Origin: an uncultured Oscillibacter sp.
GTDB lineage: Bacteria > Bacillota > Clostridia > Oscillospirales > Oscillospiraceae
Reading direction: 5' to 3'
Assembly (NCBI GenBank): GCA_910584075.1
Contig: CAJTZI010000008.1
Coordinates: forward strand, 1 to 64,000
DNA length: 64,000 nt
The notes beneath the pieces were generated by a model. That model was not told the origin of the DNA, made no database searches, and worked only from the letters and a program-made list of their open reading frames with translations. A program made the translations under genes and the position numbers. Below, in pieces: positions 1 through 6,807 of this stretch; the first letter of the stretch is position 1; each line of letters opens with the position of its first letter.

Positions 1-522
1 GCCGTTCTTGACGCCTGCCGGGAGAAGGGCTGTCATCTGATTGGCGCAATGAAAACCAACCGTATCCTGTACCCGGAGGGAAAGCGTATCTCCGCCTCCG
101 ACCTGGCTTCCTCTCTCGACATCGGCTGTTTTCACCCTGTAACGGTGAAAGGCCGTACCTATATGGTGTATCGCTATGAGGGGGCCCTGAACAAAATTGA
201 TCATGCTGTGGTGCTGTTTTCCTATCCGGCGGGGGCTTTGGGCAAGAAAAATGCCCTCCGGGTATTCCTGTGCTCCGATACCTCCCTCTCCGATGAAACA
301 ATTCTGGTTTATTATGCTCACCGTTGGTCTATTGAGGTCCTCTTCCGCTCTCACAAACGCTATATGGGGTTGAACGCTTTCATGGTCAGGGCTGCTAAAG
401 CGATTGACCGGCTGTTGCTCGTCCTCGCTCTGGCTCATTTCTTCTTTTCCTCTGGGCTTGGTCGTATTTTGCCCTTTTGCTGTGGCCTTCGTCTTTGTAG
501 GTCCTCTCTCGGCGCTTTTTGA
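1..522 (+). CDS. Transposase, C-terminal part (5' end outside window)
   Basis: The frame is open from base 1, so the gene begins upstream; about 173 residues are visible. The segment WSIEVLFRSHKRYMGL carries the glutamate and basic helix expected of the last catalytic acid of an IS4/IS701-like DDE transposase (DDE_5-type). The fold and family are recognised by this C-terminal signature only. The residues after it are hydrophobic and Cys-rich and the protein stops at 522. Base composition is lower in GC than in the genes that follow, which fits a mobile element. No terminal inverted repeat could be identified, because the left end is missing. It could be an intact IS copy or a remnant. The exact IS family is uncertain. 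Confidence 0.8.
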   Translation, partial: AVLDACREKGCHLIGAMKTNRILYPEGKRISASDLASSLDIGCFHPVTVKGRTYMVYRYEGALNKIDHAVVLFSYPAGALGKKNALRVFLCSDTSLSDETILVYYAHRWSIEVLFRSHKRYMGLNAFMVRAAKAIDRLLLVLALAHFFFSSGLGRILPFCCGLRLCRSSLGAF

Positions 523-733
523 ATTTGCTCATTTATAGACATAAAGCTGAATGATACGTTTTTCAGCAGTCCTGATGGGCGCTGTGGACTTTCGTCATTT
601 GAGTTTCGGAATTTTCGGTCTCGCGCCTGTCTGTATTTTTCCAGATTCCAAAATCCTCATGAATAATCCCCGACCGCCCGCGCACACTAACGCCACTGAA
701 TCGAGAGCGCGGCGCGCGGTCAGGCGGAACAAG

Positions 734-763
734 GCTCCGTCCCGCACCGCGGGCGGAGCTTTT
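734..763 (+). terminator. Hairpin with short T run before the DUF1540 gene
   Basis: GCTCCGTCCCGC (734-745) pairs with GCGGGCGGAGC (749-759) with one bulge and is followed by TTTT. It could end transcription coming from the transposase side or act as a leader hairpin of the next gene. The rest of 523-802 shows no gene that I can support. Confidence 0.5.
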
Positions 764-802
764 GTTCAGTATTCCAATCAACACAATCGGGAGGAATGGA
801 CC

Positions 803-994
803 ATGACCAGAGACTGCACCAACGGCGGCTGCGCCTGCACCCCCAACCAGAGCATCAAGTGCACCGTCAATAACTGCGCCCATCACTGCCAGGACACCCA
901 GTACTGCGGATTGAACACCATCCAGGTGGGCACCCACGAGACCAACCCCACCATGGTGGAGTGCACTGACTGCCAGAGCTTCAAGCTGAAATGA
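803..994 (+). CDS. DUF1540 domain protein, 63 residues
   Basis: A small, very Cys-rich protein (nine cysteines in 63 residues). The pattern from IKCTVNNCAHH to CTDCQSFK matches the DUF1540 family, small clostridial proteins with spaced cysteines thought to bind metal; their function is unknown. The ATG at 803 was chosen because GGGAGG lies just upstream and because the family motif begins within a few residues of it. The frame stays open to 551 but the upstream residues look non-coding. It appears monocistronic: a hairpin precedes it and a perfect 10-bp hairpin follows the stop. Confidence 0.85.
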   Translation: MTRDCTNGGCACTPNQSIKCTVNNCAHHCQDTQYCGLNTIQVGTHETNPTMVECTDCQSFKLK

Positions 995-996
995 TT

Positions 997-1020
997 CCAG
1001 GGGGAGCAGGCTCCCCCTGG
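997..1020 (+). terminator. Hairpin after the DUF1540 gene
   Basis: CCAGGGGGAG (997-1006) pairs perfectly with CTCCCCCTGG (1011-1020) around a 4-base loop, starting three bases after the stop codon. There is no T run, so it may act as an RNA-stability or pausing hairpin rather than a strong intrinsic terminator. Confidence 0.55.
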
Positions 1021-1256
1021 ACGACCCCCACCACCAGTGACATCGGTCACTGGTGTGCGCGCCCCAAGGGTGCACGGGTCTAGGTATTTTCGCCACGTGC
1101 ACGCCGCGGCGAAAATGATTTGAATTTCTTCTTTTGCCTCCGGCAAAAGAACCGGGAAACCCCGCGGTTTTCCCTGGCCCCTTTCCCTGTGGGCGGGCGG
1201 CCCGGCGGGCCGCCCGCCCACCCTGGAGACGGGTACATACGAGGGGAGGCGTTCCT
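1021..1256. other. Intergenic island of inverted repeats
   Basis: No gene is supported. The stretch holds several short palindromes: CAGTGAC/GTCACTG near 1033-1053, TTCTTTTGCC/GGCAAAAGAA at about 1128-1150, and a long GC palindrome around GGGCGGGCGGCC/GGCCGCCCGCCC at about 1191-1219. Similar islands lie at 2158-2517 and 14962-15753. Confidence 0.5.
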
Positions 1257-1613
1257 ATGAAGAAAAACGACTGGGCCGCGGCTGTGGCCGGCGGGGCGGC
1301 GGGGGCCGCCAACGGGCTCTTTGGCGGCGGCGGCGGGATGGTGTTTCTGCCCATTCTCTCCCGCTGGGGCGGTCTGGAGCAGCGCAAGCTCTACGCCACC
1401 TGCGTGGGGGTCATCTTCCCGGTGTGTCTGGTGTCGGCGGCGGTATATCTGCTGCGGGGCGGCGTGTCCCTCATAACCGCCCTGCCGTACCTCGCCGGAG
1501 GGCTGGCCGGCGGTTTCCTGGGCGGAAAGCTCTACGGGAAGATCTCCACCAAATTTCTCAAGTGGCTCTTTGCCGCCTTCCTTTTCTATGCGGGGGTGAA
1601 GTACCTGCTGTGA
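1257..1613 (+). CDS. TauE/SafE-like permease, first half
   Basis: This 118-residue hydrophobic protein is about half the length of a usual TauE/SafE sulfite/anion exporter (about 240-260 residues). A Gly-rich N-terminus (GLFGGGGGMVFLPIL) followed by about three more membrane segments is the typical first TauE repeat. The ATG at 1257 has GAGGGGAGGC upstream. Its stop overlaps the GTG start of the next gene, which encodes the other repeat, so the two are translationally coupled and probably form a heterodimer. Substrate is unknown; the family exports sulfite, sulfoacetate and related organosulfur anions. Membrane localisation is inferred from the hydrophobic segments. Confidence 0.85.
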   Translation: MKKNDWAAAVAGGAAGAANGLFGGGGGMVFLPILSRWGGLEQRKLYATCVGVIFPVCLVSAAVYLLRGGVSLITALPYLAGGLAGGFLGGKLYGKISTKFLKWLFAAFLFYAGVKYLL

Positions 1614-1990
1614 CGGACTGGATTCTCCCCTTCTTCTGCGGCCTGGGGGCCAGCGTCATCTCCGCCTGGGGCGTGGGCGGCGGAACGCTGCTGCTGCTGG
1701 TGATGACCCTCTTTCTGGGGGTGGACCAGCGGACGGCACAGGGGATCAACCTGCTGTTCTTTCTGCCCACCGCCGTCAGCGCCCTGGTGTGCCACTGGAA
1801 AAACGGCTACTTGGACAAACCCACCCTGAAAGCCGCCGTCCCCCCGGCGGCAGTCCTGGCCCTGGCGGGAGCCTGGGCCGCCACCGCCCTGGACGTGGAG
1901 CTGCTGCGCAGGCCCTTCGGGGTCTATCTGCTGCTCTCCGGGGCCAGCCTCATCTGGCCGGGGAAGAAAAAGGACGGAAAACCCTCTTGA
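1610..1990 (+). CDS. TauE/SafE-like permease, second half
   Basis: This 126-residue membrane protein begins at GTG 1610, overlapping the previous stop (GTGA). The N-terminal segment SAWGVGGGTLLLLVMTLFLG mirrors the Gly-rich first helix of its partner, as expected for the two inverted repeats of TauE/SafE proteins. It ends in a short basic tail (PGKKKDGKPS). The -35 element of the thiamine operon promoter overlaps the end of this gene. It probably works only with the product of 1257-1613 as one anion exporter. The family is assigned with confidence; the substrate is not known. Confidence 0.83.
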   Translation: MTDWILPFFCGLGASVISAWGVGGGTLLLLVMTLFLGVDQRTAQGINLLFFLPTAVSALVCHWKNGYLDKPTLKAAVPPAAVLALAGAWAATALDVELLRRPFGVYLLLSGASLIWPGKKKDGKPS

Positions 1991-2015
1991 CAGCCCCGGC
2001 GAAAAATGCCATAAT
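1987..2015 (+). promoter_or_regulatory. Sigma-A promoter of the thiamine salvage operon
   Basis: TTGACA (1987-1992), a 17-base spacer and CATAAT (2010-2015), five of six to consensus. The start of transcription would fall near 2022, just before the TPP aptamer. The -35 box overlaps the stop codon of the TauE-like gene. Confidence 0.75.
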
Positions 2016-2028
2016 GACCGTGAAAAAC

Positions 2029-2108
2029 AGGGGAGCCAAAAGGCTGAGAGGAAGCAACGCTTCGACCCTTTTACCTGATGTGGGTAATGCCACCGTAGGA
2101 AGTTTTCA
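2029..2108 (+). ncRNA. TPP riboswitch (THI element)
   Basis: All the invariant THI-box blocks occur in order: GGGGAGCC, GGCTGAGAGG, GACCCTTTTACCTGATGTGG and GTAATGCCACCGTAGGAAG. Between the two arms a short helix closes on GCAACGCTTC. TPP binding is known to lower expression of thiamine genes. Here the aptamer is followed directly by an intrinsic terminator (2120-2152) and then by thiW and thiM, so transcriptional attenuation is the expected mechanism. Confidence 0.97.
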
Positions 2109-2119
2109 TGGAAGCTCCG

Positions 2120-2152
2120 GGCGGATTCCCACATGGGAGTCCGCCTGTTTTT
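2120..2152 (+). terminator. Riboswitch-controlled terminator
   Basis: GGCGGATTCCCA (2120-2131) pairs with TGGGAGTCCGCC (2134-2145) with one mismatch and is followed by TGTTTTT. It is the expression platform of the TPP riboswitch. An antiterminator would have to pair with part of the left arm; I could not identify it unambiguously. Confidence 0.9.
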
Positions 2153-2157
2153 GATTT

Positions 2158-2517
2158 CCTTGACAGAGAGGAGCGTGGGGAGCGATACATAAAGGCGTCC
2201 CGGTTTACCGGGAGCGGGCCGAGGGGGAGCGCCCTGGACCCGAGCCGTCTGACAGCGATGGGAAGCCGTGTTCCGGCGTGAGAGGGGGCCAGCAAGCCCC
2301 GACCGAATTTTCCGGCGGGCGGAAAACCGTCCGCGGCCTTGCCACGCAAGGGGAAAACGCTGTCTTGCCGCTGTTTTCTCCCTGCCCCTTCTTTTTCTGA
2401 AAAGAGAAAAAGAGGCAAAAAGGATTTTGCCGCGCCGCGAGGTGCTCCGAACATCCCGCTCCCCGGGCGCGGCAACGGAGTCTTTTTGCAGTCCAATCTG
2501 AAAGGAAGTCATTTTCT
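2158..2517. other. Long untranslated stretch between terminator and thiW
   Basis: About 360 bases separate the riboswitch terminator from thiW. No reading frame here looks real. It holds short inverted repeats (GGCGTCCCGG/CCGGGAGC near 2192-2215) and an A-rich block AAAAGAGAAAAAGA near 2400, which recurs near 15387. A second promoter for thiW cannot be excluded, but none with a good -35/-10 pair was seen. Confidence 0.5.
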
Positions 2518-3036
2518 ATGAAGAGCAGTTCTACGAAAAAGCTGGCCCTGGCCGGGGTGCTGTGCGCCGCGGCCGTGGTGGGCAGCATGTTCTCCTTCCC
2601 CGTGTTCGGCAGCAAGTGCGCGCCGGTGCAGCACATGGTCAACGTCCTGTGCGCCGTGTTCCTGGGGCCCTGGTACGGCCTGGGGGCCGCCTTCGCGGCC
2701 AGCCTCCTGCGAAACCTCCTGGGCCTGGGAAGCCTGCTGGCCTTCCCGGGCAGCATGTGCGGGGCCCTGCTGTGCGGTCTGGCCTGGAGAACGTCCAGAA
2801 ATCTGCGGCTCACCTTGGCGGCGGAGGTCTTCGGCACCGGCGTCCTGGGCGGCCTCCTGTCCTATCCCGTCGCCGTGGCCTTTATGGGCGCGGACGCCGG
2901 CACCGTGGCCTTTTACGCATATGTGGCGCCCTTCCTGATCTCCACCGCGGCCGGTTCCATCCTGGCGGGGGCGCTGGTGTTCGCCCTGCAAAGGAGCGGG
3001 GCCCTGGGCACCATGCAGGGCGCTCTGGAGCACTGA
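2518..3036 (+). CDS. thiW: ThiW, S component of a thiazole ECF transporter
   Basis: A 172-residue membrane protein with about five hydrophobic segments. The block PVFGSKCAPVQHMVNVLCAVFLGP followed by LRNLLGLGSLLAFPGSMCGALLCG (shown here as fragments) is typical of ThiW, the substrate-binding subunit that recruits the shared EcfA/EcfT energising module to import the thiazole precursor of thiamine. The ECF module is not in the window. It is the first gene after the TPP riboswitch and is followed 74 bases later by thiM, which phosphorylates hydroxyethylthiazole, so the pair forms a salvage pathway. The ATG at 2518 follows GAAAGGAAG. Membrane location is expected. Confidence 0.93.
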   Translation: MKSSSTKKLALAGVLCAAAVVGSMFSFPVFGSKCAPVQHMVNVLCAVFLGPWYGLGAAFAASLLRNLLGLGSLLAFPGSMCGALLCGLAWRTSRNLRLTLAAEVFGTGVLGGLLSYPVAVAFMGADAGTVAFYAYVAPFLISTAAGSILAGALVFALQRSGALGTMQGALEH

Positions 3037-3110
3037 CAAAAGCGGCTTCTGCGGAGCCCGGTCAGAGGACCGGGCCCCACGGGACATCCATTTTCAAGGG
3101 AGTGAACCCC

Positions 3111-3914
3111 ATGCCGGACTTCACCCGCCTGGACGATGTCCGGGCCCGCAGACCCCTGGTCCACTGTATCAGCAACATCGTCTCCGCCAATGACTGCGCC
3201 AATGTGGTGCTGGCAGCGGGAGCCGGTCCCGTCATGGCCCACGCCCCGGAGGAGGTGGCGGACATCACTGCCGCCAGCGGCGCCACGGTGCTGAACACCG
3301 GCACCCCAGACGAGGGACGCTTTCGCGCCTGCCTCCTGTGCGGGCAGGAGGCGGCCCGCCGGAATCAGCCCGTGGTCCTGGACCCGGTGGGCGTGGGAGC
3401 CAGCCCCTGGCGGCTGGAGCGGGTGGAGGCGCTGCTGGCGCACTTCCCCGTCTCCATTCTCCGGGTAAACCTGGGAGAGGCCCGGGCCCTGACCGGGGAA
3501 CCCGGCAGGGGGGCGGGGGTGGACAGCCCCGCCCCCGCCTCCCGGGAGGAACGTGCCGCCGCCGCCCTGGCGCTGGCAAGGAAATACCGGACCGCCGTGC
3601 TGCTCACCGGACCGGAGGATCTGATCACTGACGGGCATTGCCTCCGGCACGTCTCCGGCGGCAGCAGGCGGATGACCTCCGTCACCGGGACGGGGTGTAT
3701 GCTGTCGGCCCTGTGCGGCGTGTTTGCCGCCGTGGAGCCGGATCCCATGTCCGCGGCCCTGCTGGCCTCCGCCTTCTGGAGGACCTGCGCCCGCCGGGCG
3801 GAGGAGCGGGCCGGGGACCGCGGCCCAGGCAGCTTCCGCACGGCCCTGCTGGACGCCGCCGGGACCCTGACCGTCGCAGACCTGGCCGCGGAGGCGGCAA
3901 TTGACAGACCGTAA
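3111..3914 (+). CDS. thiM: Hydroxyethylthiazole kinase ThiM
   Basis: This 267-residue cytoplasmic kinase phosphorylates 4-methyl-5-(2-hydroxyethyl)thiazole with ATP in thiamine salvage. Visible motifs are LVHCISNIVSANDCAN near the N-terminus, VLDPVGVGAS in the middle, and VTGTGCMLSALCG containing the catalytic cysteine and anion hole of the ribokinase-like fold. The ATG at 3111 has AAGGGAGTG upstream. It shares the TPP-controlled transcript with thiW. Length fits the family (about 265). The region from residue 125 to 150 is Pro/Ala-rich and looks like a surface loop insertion. A strong hairpin follows the stop. Confidence 0.96.
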   Translation: MPDFTRLDDVRARRPLVHCISNIVSANDCANVVLAAGAGPVMAHAPEEVADITAASGATVLNTGTPDEGRFRACLLCGQEAARRNQPVVLDPVGVGASPWRLERVEALLAHFPVSILRVNLGEARALTGEPGRGAGVDSPAPASREERAAAALALARKYRTAVLLTGPEDLITDGHCLRHVSGGSRRMTSVTGTGCMLSALCGVFAAVEPDPMSAALLASAFWRTCARRAEERAGDRGPGSFRTALLDAAGTLTVADLAAEAAIDRP

Positions 3915-3916
3915 GA

Positions 3917-3957
3917 GACCGGAGACGGTGTCCGTGCTGGACGCCGTCTCCGGTCTT
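3917..3957 (+). terminator. Terminator of the thiamine operon
   Basis: GACCGGAGACGG and GTCC pair with GGAC and CCGTCTCCGGTC around GTGCT, a long near-perfect stem directly after the thiM stop. It is followed only by a weak T-rich run (CTTGGCTGTCTTC). Confidence 0.75.
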
Positions 3958-4313
3958 GGCTGTCTTCACCTTTGAAGGCCGCTGACGGTGATGTGGTGGG
4001 GCAGAACCGCGGTCCGCCCGCTCCGCTTCCCCAAAATCCGCCCCGGGGGATGCGGCCCACGGTCTTTCGCAGTCTCCTCCTGTATCCCGCGTGGAATGAT
4101 TTGTGCGCGGCCATACCGGAATCGCCGCAGCTCCGCCGCAGGTGAAAAGCCCGCGGCAGAAGGCCCGGCGCAAGAAAGAGGAGACAGGCCGGCTCCCTTT
4201 TCAGATTGGTGTCGCTACTGCTCTATTTTCAAAATCCTTCGTCAAAGCGGCAAACTTCTGTGTATAAATGCAGTGGCTCTCAAGATGAAGGCCACTATAT
4301 TTTCCCCCTTATG
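3958..4313. other. Intergenic, no gene seen
   Basis: GC falls sharply near 4200. Frames open on both strands here are short or shadow the thiM end and show no family motif. The 4200-4313 part is the 3' flank of the minus-strand XRE gene. Confidence 0.4.
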
Positions 4314-4781
4314 CTACTGTCCTTTTCCAAGTTTCCGAACCCAAATAACTATAACAGCAGCGGTCGCAATGAAAAATTCTGCGAATATAACCGGTTTTCC
4401 CATGATGTCCGTTTCGTGAAAAAGGAAGAAGTCATGCTCAACAAAGCATACTGCAAAGAACACCAGGTACATAGCGATTGAGTATAGAATACAAGCCCAA
4501 ATCTGGTGTTGCCGTTGTTCACGGAAAAGCATCTGCTGTTGCTGCTTTTCCAGCATTTCAGTTTTCACGGATAAATCATCAATCTCAGATGATTTTAACA
4601 GATAATCAGTTGTAACATCAAAAATTGTACTCAATGCCACAATCTTTTCCAATTCAGGAACGGCCTGACCGCTTTCCCATTTGGAAATAGATTGTCTTGA
4701 AACATCAAGTCTCTCGGCTAACTGCTCCTGTGTCATGCCTTTAGCCTTCCGCAAGGTCAAAATCTTTTCTGAAAAATTCAT
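4314..4781 (-). CDS. XRE-family regulator with C-terminal membrane anchor
   Basis: A 155-residue protein. Residues 1-65 form a Cro/CI helix-turn-helix ([20 protein letters not shown], then [17 protein letters not shown]); residues 70-95 are Gln-rich and probably helical; two hydrophobic segments follow at about 95-115 and 130-150. Such HTH-plus-two-helix proteins are membrane-tethered regulators of unknown signal. The gene is markedly AT-rich against its neighbours, as is the sequence from 4200 to 5060, which suggests acquisition by transfer. TATAAT in the upstream minus-strand sequence (about 4815-4820) is a likely -10 box. No partner gene is adjacent. Confidence 0.88.
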   Translation of the reverse strand: MNFSEKILTLRKAKGMTQEQLAERLDVSRQSISKWESGQAVPELEKIVALSTIFDVTTDYLLKSSEIDDLSVKTEMLEKQQQQMLFREQRQHQIWACILYSIAMYLVFFAVCFVEHDFFLFHETDIMGKPVIFAEFFIATAAVIVIWVRKLGKGQ

Positions 4782-5202
4782 AGGTCTTATACCCTCCTTG
4801 TTATGATTCTAAAATTATATCAGGGTCCTCGATTGACCTCTATATAGTCCACTGAACATTTGCGCAACTAGCGGTAGCAATGCTGGAGCAATCTTGAAAC
4901 ACCTACACTTTTCCTCCCACAACATAATATTTTCTTGCCTATTGCAAGAATACGAATTGAGCCAGAATTGATTCCACCCCATTTTGCGATGATTGTTATA
5001 GTTGTTGGGGACTTTTGTGAAATCGCCGGAGTTTATACCCGGCAACACTTATTTTAAAAGGGACCAGGCCGAACCGGGATTGAAAAACGCGCCGCGGTCT
5101 GATATAATAAAAAAAATTTTCTCACAAGTCCGGACGTCGGCCGGGCCCGCGCGCCACACGGCGGGACCTCCCCGCCACACTCATGAAAGGCGGTTATGCG
5201 AT
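4782..5202. other. AT-rich intergenic region before citrate synthase
   Basis: No gene is supported. The left part carries the promoter of the minus-strand XRE gene; the right part carries the citrate synthase promoter at 5080-5108. The middle (4860-5040) is AT-rich and looks foreign or degraded, without recognisable ends. Confidence 0.45.
5080..5108 (+). promoter_or_regulatory. Sigma-A promoter of the citrate synthase gene
   Basis: TTGAAA (5080-5085), a 17-base spacer and a perfect TATAAT (5103-5108). Transcription would start near 5115, giving an 88-base leader to the ATG at 5203. Confidence 0.8.
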
Positions 5203-6609
5203 ATGTCTTACAAAGTTGACCGGGACCTGCGCCGGATGCTCCGGCACCAGGACCTGATCGAGTCCTCGCTGTCCTTTGTCAGCGGCTCCGAGGACTTCAT
5301 CCGTGAAAACGACATCTTCCCCTCCAGCCAGTCCGTGGAGGGAGTCATGCGGGGCCTGCGGTACCCCAACGGCACCGGCGTGGTGGCCGGCGTCACCTCC
5401 ATCGGCGACGTGGACGGCTACGATCTGGTAGACGGGAAGAAGCTCCCCCGGCCGGGCAGGCTCTTCTACCGGGGCATCAGCATCAACGACATCATCCAGC
5501 AGTGTATTGCCGAGGACCGCTTCGGCTTTGAGGAGACGGTGTACCTGCTGCTCTTCGGCCAGCTGCCCACAGCCTCCCAGCTGACGGAGTTCCAGTACCT
5601 CATGGCCAAGTGGAGCCAGCTGCCCGGCTATTTCAGCGAGGACATGATCCTCCGCTCCCCCAACAAGAACATCATGAACAAGCTGGAGAGCTGTATCGTG
5701 GCCCTCCACTCCCACGACGGCGAGGCGGAGAACATGACTCTGGAGAACGAGCTCTTCAAGTCCTTCCGCATGGTGGCCCGGACGCCCACCATCGTGGCCC
5801 ACTCCTACGCCGCCAAGCGCCACTATTTCGATGGGGAGAGCCTGTACCTCCACCGCCCCCGGACGGACATGAGCGTGGCCCAGAACTTCCTCTACTCCCT
5901 GCGGGAGGACACGAAGTTCGACGACGACGAGGCAAAGCTGCTGGACCTTTGCATGATCCTCCACGCCGAGCACGGCGGCGGCAACAACTCCACCTTCGCC
6001 TGCCGCGTCCTCACCTCCGCCGGCACGGACTTCTACTCCTCCATCGCCGCAGCGGTGGGCGCCCTGAAGGGCTTCCGTCACGGCGGCGCCAATATCAAGG
6101 TGGTGGAGATGATGCAGTACCTCAAGCGGGCCGTCCGGGACTGGACCGACGACGGCCAGATCAAGGACCAGCTGGTCCGCATCCTCCGCCGCCAGCTGGG
6201 GGACGGCACGGGCCTCATCTACGGCATGGGCCACGCGGTCTACACCCTCTCCGACCCCCGGGCGGAAATCCTCAAGCAGTTCTCTCGCCATCTGGCGGAG
6301 AAGAAGGGCATGGTGAAGGAGCTGGATTTCATCGAATCCGTTGAGCGGCTGGCTCCCCAGGTCTTTCAGGAGGAGCGGAATAACGACAAGCCCATCTGCG
6401 CCAATGTGGATCTGTACTCCGGCTTTGTCTATAAGCTCCTGGACATTCCCGCGGACCTGTACACCGCCATCTTCGCCAGCGCCCGAATGCCCGGCTGGTG
6501 CGCTCACCGCATTGAGGAGTGCTGCGCCGAGGACCCCCGCATCATCCGCCCCGCCTACAAAACCATCTCCAGACGGACGCCCTATGTTCCCCTGGTAGAG
6601 CGCTGCTGA
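5203..6609 (+). CDS. Citrate synthase
   Basis: This 468-residue enzyme condenses acetyl-CoA and oxaloacetate to citrate. Active-site blocks are HAEHGGGNNSTF at about residue 254, GALKGFRHGGAN soon after, and GMGHAVYTLSDPRA at about residue 341, the last holding the catalytic histidine. It belongs to the long clostridial citrate/2-methylcitrate synthase group (about 460 residues) rather than to the 430-residue GltA form, so 2-methylcitrate activity cannot be excluded. The ATG at 5203 was chosen because AAAGGCGG lies 9 bases upstream; the open frame to 5002 crosses the promoter. An aconitase-family gene and isocitrate dehydrogenase follow, which supports the citrate role. Confidence 0.95.
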   Translation: MSYKVDRDLRRMLRHQDLIESSLSFVSGSEDFIRENDIFPSSQSVEGVMRGLRYPNGTGVVAGVTSIGDVDGYDLVDGKKLPRPGRLFYRGISINDIIQQCIAEDRFGFEETVYLLLFGQLPTASQLTEFQYLMAKWSQLPGYFSEDMILRSPNKNIMNKLESCIVALHSHDGEAENMTLENELFKSFRMVARTPTIVAHSYAAKRHYFDGESLYLHRPRTDMSVAQNFLYSLREDTKFDDDEAKLLDLCMILHAEHGGGNNSTFACRVLTSAGTDFYSSIAAAVGALKGFRHGGANIKVVEMMQYLKRAVRDWTDDGQIKDQLVRILRRQLGDGTGLIYGMGHAVYTLSDPRAEILKQFSRHLAEKKGMVKELDFIESVERLAPQVFQEERNNDKPICANVDLYSGFVYKLLDIPADLYTAIFASARMPGWCAHRIEECCAEDPRIIRPAYKTISRRTPYVPLVERC

Positions 6610-6807
6610 TTTGGGGGCAGTCCTCGGGCCTGCAATCCTCCGCAAAATGCGAAGGGAGAAATTTCCCGTCCAGGGTGCCGGACGGATGGCAGGCCATCCT
6701 CCGGTCATGAATCTCCCGGTGCCCGGTCCCTCTCCGCACCTGCCCGCCGGTCTCTTTTACAGCCGCCACACAGCTCCGAATTCCTAATTTTCAGGAGGTT
6801 TCCACTC

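Noticed and set aside
551-802. N-terminal extension of the DUF1540 protein back to 551
   Set aside because: The extra residues are low complexity and cross a terminator-like hairpin, and the ATG at 803 has its own strong ribosome site.
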